A stretch of DNA of 64,000 bases, taken from positions 9,208-73,207 of the forward strand of contig JADJUP010000019.1 of NCBI GenBank assembly GCA_016716965.1. Direction: 5' to 3'. Each line of letters begins with the position of its first letter. Positions within the stretch are counted from its first letter, which is position 1. Below the pieces are notes generated by a model that saw only the letters and a program-made list of their open reading frames with translations, did no database searches and had not been told where the DNA came from. The translations under genes were made by a program, and so were the position numbers. Source of the stretch: Sulfuritalea sp. (GTDB taxonomy: Bacteria; Pseudomonadota; Gammaproteobacteria; Burkholderiales; Rhodocyclaceae). Positions 27,131-35,531 of this stretch are shown in pieces.

Positions 27131-28339
27131 TCAGAGTCCGAGGATCATTTGCGAAATGATGTTCTTCTGGATTTCGTTGGAGCCGCCGTAGATGGTGGTC
27201 TTGCGAACGTTGAAGTAGTGCCCCGAGAGCGGGCCGGCATCGTCTTCGTACGCCGGCATCGCCGGGTCGCCCGGCCAGTCGGGATCGAGCGCTTCGTGCA
27301 GGTAGGGCAGGGCATAGTGGCCCAGCGCCTGCATCTGCAGCTCGGTCAGCATCTGCTGGATTTCCGAGCCCTTGATCTTGAGGATCGATGCTTCAGGGCC
27401 GGGCGCGCGCTTCTTCTCGCCTTCGGCGGAGATCACACGCAGATTGGTGATTTCCAGAGCCATCAGTTCCATCTCGACCTGGGCGATGCGATCGCGAAAG
27501 CGCGGGTCTTCGATCAGCGGGCGGCCAGCGCTGCTTTCGCGGCGGGCGATGGCCTTGAGCTTCTTCAGCTCGCGCTTGGAGCGGCCAACGCCGGCGATGC
27601 CGGTACGCTCGTGGCCAAGCAGGAACTTGGCATAGGTCCAGCCCTTGTTCTCTTCGCCGACCCGGTTCTCGACGGGCACCTTCACATCTTCGAACCAGAC
27701 CTCGTTGATCTCGTGTTCGCCGTCCATCATGATGATGGGGCGCACGGTGATTCCCGGCGTCTTCATGTCGATCAGCAGGAAGGAGATACCCTCCTGCTGG
27801 CGGCCTTCAGTACTGGTTCGCACCAGGCAGAATATCCAGTCGGCGTACTGTCCGAGCGTGTTCCAGGTCTTCTGGCCGCTCACCACGTAGTGGTCGCCCT
27901 CACGCACTGCGCGGGTCTTCAGCGAGGCGAGGTCGGAACCGGAACCCGGCTCCGAGTATCCCTGGCACCACCAGTCCGTACCGTCGACAATGCGGGGAAG
28001 GAAATGCGCCTGCTGCGCCGGATTGCCGAAGGCCATGATCACCGGCGCGACCATCTTGAGGCCGAAGGGAAGCTGCATCGGCGCGCCGGCATCAGCGCAT
28101 TCCTCGTCGAAGATGTGCTGCTGCACGGCGGTCCAGCCCGTGCCGCCGTGGGCTACGGGCCAGCTGCTGGCGCCCCAGCCTTTTGCATGCAGGATTTTTT
28201 GCCAGCGGACGAAGTCGTCTTTGGCGAGTCTCTTGCCGCCGTGGACCTTGCGGGCGATTTCGTTGGGCAGTTGATCGCGCAGGAAGGCGCGTACCTCGGC
28301 GCGGAATTGGCTTTCTTCGGCGGAATAATCGAGATCCAT
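27131..28339 (-). CDS. acyl-CoA dehydrogenase, large catalytic-type subunit
   Basis: 402 residues, closely similar along its length to the protein at 11155-12309. Shared elements are GYSEPGSGSDLASLKTRAVR (about 129-148), WNTLGQYADWIFCLVRT, LLGHERTGIAGVGRSKREL and the end TIYGGSNEIQKNIISQMILG. The Glu in GHERT is the likely catalytic base, while the MCAD position is Gly. It has about 18 more residues than its paralogue, near the C-terminus (LHEALDPDWPGDPAMPAYED). First gene of a ten-gene minus-strand operon ending at 18427. GGAGAA lies upstream of the ATG, and the palindrome at 28394-28408 lies 55 bases upstream. Confidence 0.87.
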   Translation of the reverse strand: MDLDYSAEESQFRAEVRAFLRDQLPNEIARKVHGGKRLAKDDFVRWQKILHAKGWGASSWPVAHGGTGWTAVQQHIFDEECADAGAPMQLPFGLKMVAPVIMAFGNPAQQAHFLPRIVDGTDWWCQGYSEPGSGSDLASLKTRAVREGDHYVVSGQKTWNTLGQYADWIFCLVRTSTEGRQQEGISFLLIDMKTPGITVRPIIMMDGEHEINEVWFEDVKVPVENRVGEENKGWTYAKFLLGHERTGIAGVGRSKRELKKLKAIARRESSAGRPLIEDPRFRDRIAQVEMELMALEITNLRVISAEGEKKRAPGPEASILKIKGSEIQQMLTELQMQALGHYALPYLHEALDPDWPGDPAMPAYEDDAGPLSGHYFNVRKTTIYGGSNEIQKNIISQMILGL

Positions 28340-28393
28340 GAGCGACGGGTTCTCCGGGAAATTCAGGATTGTTTGTTATTAAGGTCTGCAATG

Positions 28394-28408
28394 CAGAACA
28401 TGATTCCG
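28394..28408. promoter_or_regulatory. candidate operator palindrome, copy 2
   Basis: CAGAACATGATTCCG matches 13 of 15 bases of the reverse complement of the palindrome at 12395-12409. It overlaps a second small palindrome, TCTGCA-A-TGCAGA (28385-28397). It lies between the start of the ten-gene acyl-CoA operon and the tRNA-His promoter. The shared site upstream of two paralogous dehydrogenase operons suggests one common regulator. Confidence 0.5.
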
Positions 28409-28495
28409 AAAATATGGTACGCGAGTTCAGCTTGGCTGACAAGCGAGAGGGGCAGATATTTGCGCATCCGGGAGCATCGGGCAAGGCGCCGGTGC

Positions 28496-28524
28496 TTGCT
28501 TCTTTGGTCGCTTTCTTCGATAAT
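28496..28524 (+). promoter_or_regulatory. sigma70-type promoter of tRNA-His
   Basis: TTGCTT (28496-28501), a 17-base spacer and GATAAT (28519-28524) fit a sigma70 promoter about 44 bases before the tRNA. The bases after the -10 box are GC-rich (CCCCGGCC), the kind of discriminator linked to stringent control of stable RNA genes; that part is inference. Confidence 0.55.
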
Positions 28525-28567
28525 CCCCGGCCTGTCTGAGGGGTAACTTTTCAGATGGAACAACGGT

Positions 28568-28644
28568 GGTGGCTGTAGCTCAGTTGGTAGAGTCCTGGAT
28601 TGTGATTCCAGTTGTCGTGGGTTCGAGTCCCATCAGCCACCCCA
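28568..28644 (+). tRNA. tRNA-His (anticodon GTG)
   Basis: A full cloverleaf. Acceptor stem GTGGCTG pairs with CAGCCAC. The D arm contains AGCTCAGTTGGTAGAG, the anticodon loop is TTGTGAT between CTGGA and TCCAG, and the T arm is GTGGGTTCGAGTCCCAT. The extra 5' G at position -1 (28568) opposite the discriminator C is the identity element of bacterial tRNA-His. The 3' CCA is encoded (28642-28644). Confidence 0.97.
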
Positions 28645-28659
28645 ACCCTTTCTTGAGAC

Positions 28660-28679
28660 GGAGCCAATGGCTCCTTTTT
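28660..28679 (+). terminator. intrinsic terminator of tRNA-His
   Basis: GGAGCC-AAT-GGCTCC forms a six-base-pair stem followed by five T residues, 15 bases after the tRNA end. Confidence 0.85.
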
Positions 28680-28929
28680 CATGCCTGCGCCAGATAGGCA
28701 AGCGGGATTCCCTGCACCGCCTTTCCGCCGCATATCCGCAGTAACGGTACCGGCCCGAACCCGATCGAAATCCAGCTGTGACGGCGGGCACAAAGACTGC
28801 GCTGCCGCCGCGGCGCCCGTACATTGTTACAGCAACGAGGCATAGAATGGCCACGGTGCAATGGCGCAAACCCGGTGATCGATGCCGCCCGTCATGCACC
28901 CCGGAGCGAAGAACAAAGGAAGCGACCCC

Positions 28930-31173
28930 ATGTCGATACGAAAGCTTGTCGTTGCCAACGGAATCTGTTTCGTCGAGATTCCGGCGGCCGGGGTCTACCT
29001 GCTCTGCGGCTCGCCTGCCGACGCTGTAAAGCACCTTCTGCGACGGGGAATCATTCAAACCACCGAACGTAACGGCGTGTCCTTCGAGAACGGTCCAAAT
29101 GCCATCCTTCTGTCGGATGTGATGGTGCAGAACGGACATCTGTGCAACCTGGCCGAATTTCCCATCCTGCAGATGCTCTATCGCCAGGGCATGCTGATCC
29201 CCAATCATCCGAACAATACCGGCCGCAAACCCCGGCTGATAGGGACCCCGGAGCAGCTCGCGGCCCAGTTGCGCTACATCCATCGCGGCAACTACGGACT
29301 GATCTCCGCCGAGGAGATGATGAAGGCCGGCGTTTCCGAAGCGGAGGCCGACGAACTGATGCGGGTCAAGCTCAAGTTCGCCTTCGGTCAGATCGCGCGG
29401 CCGGAAGCCTTTGTCGAGTGCCATCCGCTGACCATCGGAAGCACGGATATCGGTGATGGAGTCAGCATCGAGCGAATCGCGAACAATGTATTCGAGATAC
29501 GCCATGGCGAGGACATGGTCGAAGTTGACCTCAACCTGGGCCAGCACCAGATCTACCCCTGCCCCTATCCGCTGAGCCACGTCGCCGTGGATCGTCACTA
29601 CTTTGCGGTGGTGCATGCCGGGGATGGCGATGGGTGGGATTTCAACCGTCCGGCGATGGGCAGCGTGTTGATCCACCAGGGTCGCGTCTACCTGATCGAT
29701 GCCGGTCCCAACATCCATTACAGCCTCGATGCACTGGGCATCGGCAAGAAGGAAGTCGCCGGGATCTTCCATACCCATTGCCACGACGACCACTTTGCCG
29801 GCCTGACGACCCTGCTCCAATGCGACCGGCCACTGCAATACTTCGCCACGCCCCTGGTGCGTGCCTCGGTAACGCGCAAGTTCTGCGCGCTGTTATCGAT
29901 TCCGGAATGCGAGTTCGCCAAGTACTTCGACATCTGCGACCTGGCGGCGGGGGAGTGGAACGACATCATGGGCCTGGAAGTGATGCCGACCGTTTCGCCG
30001 CACCCTGTGGAAACCACGGTGTTCAATTTCCGGGTGCTGTGGGAAGGCGGCTACCGGACCTACGCCCATCTTGCCGACATCGCCTCATTCGCGGTGATCG
30101 ACGCCATGGTAAGTCCCGACGCCAGTGCGCCCGGCCTGAGCGCCGCGCGTGCCGATGCGGTCAAGGCGTCCTACCTGGAGCCGGTGGACCTGAAGAAGAT
30201 CGACATCGGCGGCGGCATGATCCACGGCTGCGCCGAGGACTTTTCCGAAGATGGATCGAAACGGTTGCTGCTCGCCCATACCTCGCGGGACCTGACCCAG
30301 GCCGAGCGTCGCATCGGCTCCGGTGCGCCGTTCGGGACCCTCGACGTGATGATTCCGGGCGAGCAGAACTTCCTGCTGCGCGATGCCAGTGAATTCCTCA
30401 AGAGCTATTTTCCGACGGTGCCGGTGGAACGCCTGCACATGCTGCTCAACAACCGCATCGTCACCTTCAACCCGGAAACCATCATCATGTCCGCCGGGGC
30501 GGTGCCCGGGGAGATCTACCTGCTGCTTGCCGGCAAAGTGGAGATCCTGACCCAGGATCCGAACAGCGCACATTTCCTGTTCAGCGGATCGCTGCTCGCG
30601 GAGTCGGCGGCAATCCACAACCGCGAGAGCGAGGATACCTATCGTTCCGTCGGCTTCGTACAGGCCTTGCGCCTGCCGGCCGACCTCTATCGCAGCTTCG
30701 TCGAGCGCTTCTTTTCCAGCGAAGAACTGCTCAAGGTGCGAATGGTCGAGGAGCGGCTACGGCGCACCTTCCTGTTCAGCGATGCGGTCACCAACACCAC
30801 CCTGTTCAGCCTCGCCAAGAGCTGCGAAATCACCCGCCTGCATGCCGGCAAACAGTTCGTCGGTGCGGACGGACGACTGCATCTCATCGGCAAGGGGCGA
30901 CTGGCGCGGGGGAAGGACGAGAAGGCGCCGGTGCTCGGCAAGGGCGAATTCTGGGGCGCCGATGGCCTGTTTGCGACGGTACCCAACGGCGCGGATACTT
31001 CGCCCCCGGCGCCTGCGCCGGAAATTCCGCTGGTCGCGCTCGACAGTTGCGAGATATATTCGGTGCCGCTGGTCCTGGTGGAACGGATTCCGGTGGTGCG
31101 CTGGAAGCTGTTCGAAGCCTATCGCAATACCCATCCCTATGCCGCTCCGCGTTACCGCGGAACGGCGCGTTGA
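28930..31173 (+). CDS. metallo-beta-lactamase-fold protein fused to cyclic-nucleotide-binding domains
   Basis: 747 residues. The N-terminal 180 residues form an uncharacterised region. The middle (about 220-430) is a metallo-beta-lactamase fold with the metal motif HTHCHDDHFAG (about 279-289), followed by further His and Asp ligands (such as the His in VSPHPVETT and HTSRDLTQ). The C-terminal third holds a cyclic-nucleotide-binding-like domain (MSAGAVPGEIYLLLAGKVEI, about 520-539) and a second, degenerate one (LHLIGKGRLARGKDEKAPVL). The combination suggests a hydrolase or phosphodiesterase gated by a nucleotide ligand; the substrate is unknown. The ATG at 28930 is preceded by AGGAAG. It is convergent with mtfA and overlaps its 3' end by 22 bases. 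The 250 bases upstream hold no gene. Confidence 0.8.
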   Translation: MSIRKLVVANGICFVEIPAAGVYLLCGSPADAVKHLLRRGIIQTTERNGVSFENGPNAILLSDVMVQNGHLCNLAEFPILQMLYRQGMLIPNHPNNTGRKPRLIGTPEQLAAQLRYIHRGNYGLISAEEMMKAGVSEAEADELMRVKLKFAFGQIARPEAFVECHPLTIGSTDIGDGVSIERIANNVFEIRHGEDMVEVDLNLGQHQIYPCPYPLSHVAVDRHYFAVVHAGDGDGWDFNRPAMGSVLIHQGRVYLIDAGPNIHYSLDALGIGKKEVAGIFHTHCHDDHFAGLTTLLQCDRPLQYFATPLVRASVTRKFCALLSIPECEFAKYFDICDLAAGEWNDIMGLEVMPTVSPHPVETTVFNFRVLWEGGYRTYAHLADIASFAVIDAMVSPDASAPGLSAARADAVKASYLEPVDLKKIDIGGGMIHGCAEDFSEDGSKRLLLAHTSRDLTQAERRIGSGAPFGTLDVMIPGEQNFLLRDASEFLKSYFPTVPVERLHMLLNNRIVTFNPETIIMSAGAVPGEIYLLLAGKVEILTQDPNSAHFLFSGSLLAESAAIHNRESEDTYRSVGFVQALRLPADLYRSFVERFFSSEELLKVRMVEERLRRTFLFSDAVTNTTLFSLAKSCEITRLHAGKQFVGADGRLHLIGKGRLARGKDEKAPVLGKGEFWGADGLFATVPNGADTSPPAPAPEIPLVALDSCEIYSVPLVLVERIPVVRWKLFEAYRNTHPYAAPRYRGTAR

Positions 31174-31916
31174 ACGCCGGGGTCCTGCCGGTAGAACAAG
31201 CGCAACTGCTCGTAGACCTCCGGGTACTCGTCCCACAGCAGACGGGGATTCTCGAAAAACGCTTCGCTGGCGACGGCAAAGAACTCGGCCGGCCATTCGG
31301 CACCGTAGGGGTCCAGCAGGGTTTCCTCGCCATGGTCGACGCGTTCCTGGAAGTCGTCGAAGGCCCGGCTCATGACCTCTATCCAGCGCCGCCGCGACAT
31401 GCCTTCATGCAGCGGCGGCACGCCGTCGGCATCGCCGCTGCGCATGTCCAGCTTGTGGGCAAATTCATGGATCACGACGTTGATGCCACGGGCGTCGGCC
31501 GCGTCGTCGAACCAGGACAGCAATACCGGGCCCCCGTACCAGGCTTCGCCCATGACCTCGTCGTCATACTCATGCACGACCCCATCCTCGTCGACCATGC
31601 GGCGCGGAATCAGGAAGTCGCCGGGATACACCACGATGCCGACCCAGCCTTCGTACCAGTCGAGGCCAAGCTTGAGGATGGGGAGGCAGGCCTGGAGCGC
31701 GATGGTGAGCTGGATGCGTGGCGTCAGTTGCAGGCCCTGGGCGCCACTCCATTGCTTTTCCGCCACGAATTGACGGGCCAGGACGCGCAGTTGCACACGC
31801 TCTGCGGGTTCCAGATGGCCAAGGAATCCGAGTTCGGACTCGACTTGCCCCCATAGCGATTCCGCGATGTCGAGGCGATCGGCCTGGCGTCGCCGCCACC
31901 AGTCGGACATGCCCAT
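31152..31916 (-). CDS. mtfA: MtfA-like zinc metallopeptidase (M90 family)
   Basis: 254 residues. MtfA is a cytosolic Zn aminopeptidase; in E. coli it binds the glucose repressor Mlc and so affects the PTS. The zinc motif is VVIHEFAHKLDMRSGDADG (about 147-165), with HExxH and the downstream Asp. Other family segments are ACLPILKLGLDWYEGW (about 74-89), VVYPGDFLIPRR, WPAEFFAVASEAFFENP and a late FYRQDP. The start is uncertain: the ATG at 31916 gives a family-like N-terminus, while upstream in-frame ATGs (31991 and 32021) lack ribosome binding sites and family similarity. It diverges from relA and converges on the metallo-beta-lactamase fusion gene. Confidence 0.85.
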   Translation of the reverse strand: MGMSDWWRRRQADRLDIAESLWGQVESELGFLGHLEPAERVQLRVLARQFVAEKQWSGAQGLQLTPRIQLTIALQACLPILKLGLDWYEGWVGIVVYPGDFLIPRRMVDEDGVVHEYDDEVMGEAWYGGPVLLSWFDDAADARGINVVIHEFAHKLDMRSGDADGVPPLHEGMSRRRWIEVMSRAFDDFQERVDHGEETLLDPYGAEWPAEFFAVASEAFFENPRLLWDEYPEVYEQLRLFYRQDPGVQRAVPR

Positions 31917-32048
31917 GGTCAGCCGGCGCGGTCCGTCTTGCCACAGCCGCAGGCACGGATCACCGCGGGTGGCGGTGATGGCTGGCAGCATGGGGCACGC
32001 GGCGGCTTCATGGAAGGGCAATTATGCACGGCATGGGATAATTGCCAC

Positions 32049-34250
32049 ATGGTCTCCGTGGTGCATTCCCTCAAGCCGTCAAGTGGCGAAGCCGAGGCGC
32101 TGGAACGCCTGTGCGTCGGGCTGCCGGATGCGGCCGTGGCTCGTGCCGCCGAAGCGCTGGCGCTGGCCAGGGACGCCTACGGCGAAAAGCAGCTCGGGAC
32201 CGGCGAGGGCATCCTGCAGCACGCCCTGGGCATGGCCCTGATCGTCGCTTCGCTTGACCTCGATGCCGATGCGCGCATTGCCGCGTTGCTGTTTGCGGCC
32301 AGCGACCATCTGCCGGAATGTGGCGAACGCCTGAAAGTCGGCTTTGGCGATACGGTGGCGGGGTTGGTCGACGGCCTGCACCGCCTGGGCAGCCTGCGTC
32401 CCCTGACGCGCGCGGCGGCCGGGGCTGGTTCGGGCGCCGGTAGCGGCGAAATGCGAACGCAGACCGAAATCCTGCGCAAGATGCTGCTGGCGATGGTCGA
32501 CGACATACGCGTAGTCATGCTGCGACTTGCGAGCCGGGTACAGACCCTGCGCTTCCTCAACGGCCAGCCTGGCGCGCTGCGCGACGAAATGGCGCGTGAA
32601 AGCCAGTTGATCTACGCGCCGCTGGCCAACCGGCTCGGCATCTGGCATGTCAAGTGGGAGCTGGAGGACCTCTCTTTCCGCTACCTCGAGCCAGAGACCT
32701 ACAAGCGCATCGCGACCATGCTCGACGAAAAGCGCTCGGAGCGCGAGGGCTTCATCGCTGCGGCGGTCGCACGGCTTAAAGTCGAACTTGGTGCCGTCGG
32801 CGTTGCCGCCGAGATCCATGGCCGACCCAAGCACATCTACAGCATCTGGAACAAGATGCGCGGCAAGGATATCGATTTCGACCGTGTTTACGATGTTCGA
32901 GCGGTGCGCATCATCGTTCCGGAGATCAAGGATTGCTACACCGTGCTGGGCATCGTGCACCACCTGTGGCAACCGATCCACGGCGAGTTCGACGACTACA
33001 TCTCGCATCCCAAGGGCAACTTCTACCGCTCCCTGCACACCGCCGTCGAGGTCGAGGACGGCCGATCGCTGGAAGTCCAGATCCGCACCCCGGAGATGCA
33101 CGAACACGCCGAGCTGGGGGTTGCCGCCCACTGGCGTTACAAGGAATCGGGCAAGTCGGTGAAGGCGGCCGGCGCCTACGAGGACAAGATCTCATGGCTG
33201 CGGCAGTTGCTCTCATGGCGTGACGAAATCGCGGATTCCGCGGAATGGGTGCAACAGTTCAAGCAGGCCGCGCTGGACGACACGGTCTATGTCCTGACGC
33301 CCCAGGACAAGGTGATCGACCTGCCGCGCGGTGCCACGGCGCTGGATTTCGCCTACCGCCTGCATACCGACCTCGGGCATCGTTGCCGTGGCGCGCGTGT
33401 CGATGGGCACATGGTGCCGCTCAACACCGCCTTGCAGAACGGACAGAGGGTTGAGGTCGTCACCGTGAAGAGCGGCGGACCGTCGCGCGACTGGCTGAAC
33501 CCGACGCAGGGCTACCTGGCGACGCCGCGCGCGCGTTCGAAGGTCAAGCAGTGGTTTGCGGCCCAGGACGAGGCCGAGATGCTGGCGCAGGGACGCGGCC
33601 TGGTTACGCGCGAACTGCAGCGCGAGGGGCAGACCCAGGCCAATCTCGACGAACTGGCCGACAAGCTCGGGCTGAAGAGCGCCGAAGCGCTGTTCCTGGC
33701 CGCGGCGCGCGGCGAGGTCGGCCTGCGCGCCATCGATGTCGCCTTGCGCGGCGGTGCCGAGCCGCTGCCGCCCGAGCCGGAAATCCAGACGCGAAAAAGC
33801 CGCGCCGGAGACAGCCAGATACTGATCGTGGGTGTGGACAAACTGATGACCCGGGTCGGCACCTGCTGCAAGCCGATGCCGCCGGACGCGATCACCGGGT
33901 TCGTCACTCGCGGCAAGGGTATTTCCATCCATCGCATCGAATGCAGCAATTTTCGCAACATGGCGGCGCGCAATCCCGAACGCGTGATCGATGCCACCTG
34001 GGGCGAGCGGGGGACAACGGTCTATTCCGCCGGGCTGACCGTCGACGCGGGGGATCGCCAAGGGCTGCTGCGCGACATATCCGATATCCTGTCGCGCGAA
34101 AAAATCAATGTCACCGCAGTCAATACGCAGTCGAAGGCAGGCATCGCCCACATGAATTTCGTCATCGAACTTTCCGGAGCGGAAGCCCTCGCGAGAGTGC
34201 TATCCTTGCTGCATGAAGTTCCCGGCGTGCTGAGCGCGCGCAGGTCCTGA
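32049..34250 (+). CDS. relA: RelA-type (p)ppGpp synthetase
   Basis: 733 residues, the long RSH layout. The N-terminal HD region is present but its metal motif has decayed (AALLFAASDHLPE, about 77-89), so hydrolase activity is not expected. The synthetase domain is intact: GRPKHIYSIWNKMRGK, VYDVRAVRIIVPE, HPKGNFYRSLHTAVEVE and LEVQIRT (about 255-350). A TGS domain follows (DTVYVLTPQDKVIDLPRGAT), then a CC/zinc-finger-like region (VGTCCKPMPPDAITGF) and a C-terminal ACT domain (VDAGDRQGLLRDISDIL). This is the ribosome-associated RelA that makes pppGpp on amino acid starvation. The ATG at 32049 is chosen from the family start; the ribosome binding site is weak. A SpoT for hydrolysis must lie elsewhere. 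Confidence 0.93.
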   Translation: MVSVVHSLKPSSGEAEALERLCVGLPDAAVARAAEALALARDAYGEKQLGTGEGILQHALGMALIVASLDLDADARIAALLFAASDHLPECGERLKVGFGDTVAGLVDGLHRLGSLRPLTRAAAGAGSGAGSGEMRTQTEILRKMLLAMVDDIRVVMLRLASRVQTLRFLNGQPGALRDEMARESQLIYAPLANRLGIWHVKWELEDLSFRYLEPETYKRIATMLDEKRSEREGFIAAAVARLKVELGAVGVAAEIHGRPKHIYSIWNKMRGKDIDFDRVYDVRAVRIIVPEIKDCYTVLGIVHHLWQPIHGEFDDYISHPKGNFYRSLHTAVEVEDGRSLEVQIRTPEMHEHAELGVAAHWRYKESGKSVKAAGAYEDKISWLRQLLSWRDEIADSAEWVQQFKQAALDDTVYVLTPQDKVIDLPRGATALDFAYRLHTDLGHRCRGARVDGHMVPLNTALQNGQRVEVVTVKSGGPSRDWLNPTQGYLATPRARSKVKQWFAAQDEAEMLAQGRGLVTRELQREGQTQANLDELADKLGLKSAEALFLAAARGEVGLRAIDVALRGGAEPLPPEPEIQTRKSRAGDSQILIVGVDKLMTRVGTCCKPMPPDAITGFVTRGKGISIHRIECSNFRNMAARNPERVIDATWGERGTTVYSAGLTVDAGDRQGLLRDISDILSREKINVTAVNTQSKAGIAHMNFVIELSGAEALARVLSLLHEVPGVLSARRS

Positions 34251-34359
34251 GCGGATTCATGCGGACTGGATTCTGCAAATTGGGGAGGAAGCTAGCCTGA
34301 GTTCAATCGCCATCGACCGTGGGCGGACGCATCACTGGATCGCCGTCAATAGCTACCGC

Positions 34360-35451
34360 GTGCGGGTTGCCGCGTTCGCCCTGATCGGCGTGCCGATCTG
34401 CCTGCACATGCTGCCGCAGAACCACGGCCCGGTGCTGTGGGCGCTGTTTTTCCTGCAGTTTCTGGCATACCCTCACCTCGCACAGTTGCACACGTCGCGC
34501 GCCGCCAATCGGGAACGGGCGGAAATGCACAATCTGGTGGTGGATTCCGTGTTGTCCGGCGCCTGGGCGGCCGGTCTCGGATTCCCGCTCTGGATCAGCG
34601 TCGCGCTGTTCCTTGCCACGCTGCTGAATCACGCCATAACGCGCGGCATGACCGGGGTAGTGATCTGCCCGCTGGCAGTGTCGGCAGGTGCGCTGGCTTC
34701 GACCACGGTGATCGCCTTTCACGTATCGTCCGATACCGACGGACTGGTGACGCTGTCGTCCATCATTGGCCTGGCGGTATACCTGTCGCTGATGGGTATC
34801 GAGTTCTTCACCTATATTCGCCGCCTGCATGAGGTGCAGAGCGCGGTCGACCTGCAGAAAAGCACTCTGGAAGAGGCCAACGCGGCCTTGCACGAGCAGA
34901 TTTTCCAGATTCATGACCTGCAGGAAAAGCTCCGCGAACAGGCCAATCGGGATTCTCTCACCGGCCTCTTCAACCGTCGCTATCTGGAAGGTACGCTGGA
35001 GCGCGAACTGGCCCGGTGCCGGCGCGAGGATGGCCCGCTAACCATGCTGCTGCTCGACATCGACTACTTCAAGCTGGTTAACGACACCTATGGTCACCAG
35101 GCGGGTGACGAGGTGTTGCGCGTTTTTGGTCAGGCCCTTCAGGACTGCTCGCGCGCAGAGGACATTGTTTGTCGCTATGGCGGCGAGGAATTTCTCCTCG
35201 TGCTGCCGAAAATGCCGCTGTCGATCGGGCGCGAGCGCGCCACGCAGCTGCTGGAGCTGTTCCGGCGGACCACCGTCCCTTTCGAGAACCTGCGCATACC
35301 GGTCACCACCTCGATCGGCATTTCGGCGACGCCGGACCATTCCACCACTGCCGAGGGGCTGATCCGTTGCGCCGATCAGGCGCTGTACCATGCCAAGTCG
35401 CGCGGACGCAACCGCGCAGTGGCCTTTGGCGAAGCGGCGCCTGGCGAGTAA
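34360..35451 (+). CDS. membrane diguanylate cyclase (GGDEF)
   Basis: 363 residues from the GTG given here. About five or six hydrophobic segments form an N-terminal membrane sensor (residues 1-150). A coiled linker (LQKSTLEEANAALHEQIFQI) leads to the GGDEF domain: RDSLTGLFNRRYLEGTLE, LLLDIDYFKLVNDTYGHQAG, then RYGGEEF, which is the active A-site. RAED, five residues before GGEEF, is the allosteric I-site (RxxD), so product inhibition is expected. It makes c-di-GMP from two GTP. The frame is open upstream to a CTG at 34297 that follows GGGAGGA at good spacing; 21 further residues (LSSIAIDRGRTHHWIAV and on) could be the true N-terminus. Co-directional with relA, 109 bases after its stop. Confidence 0.88.
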   Translation: MRVAAFALIGVPICLHMLPQNHGPVLWALFFLQFLAYPHLAQLHTSRAANRERAEMHNLVVDSVLSGAWAAGLGFPLWISVALFLATLLNHAITRGMTGVVICPLAVSAGALASTTVIAFHVSSDTDGLVTLSSIIGLAVYLSLMGIEFFTYIRRLHEVQSAVDLQKSTLEEANAALHEQIFQIHDLQEKLREQANRDSLTGLFNRRYLEGTLERELARCRREDGPLTMLLLDIDYFKLVNDTYGHQAGDEVLRVFGQALQDCSRAEDIVCRYGGEEFLLVLPKMPLSIGRERATQLLELFRRTTVPFENLRIPVTTSIGISATPDHSTTAEGLIRCADQALYHAKSRGRNRAVAFGEAAPGE

Positions 35452-35531
35452 AGCAAGCGACGGAGGCGGCGAACTCCACAGCGGCTTCGGTTTGCCTCAT
35501 GAACCGGGTCGTGCAGAGTCCGAAGGGGCTC

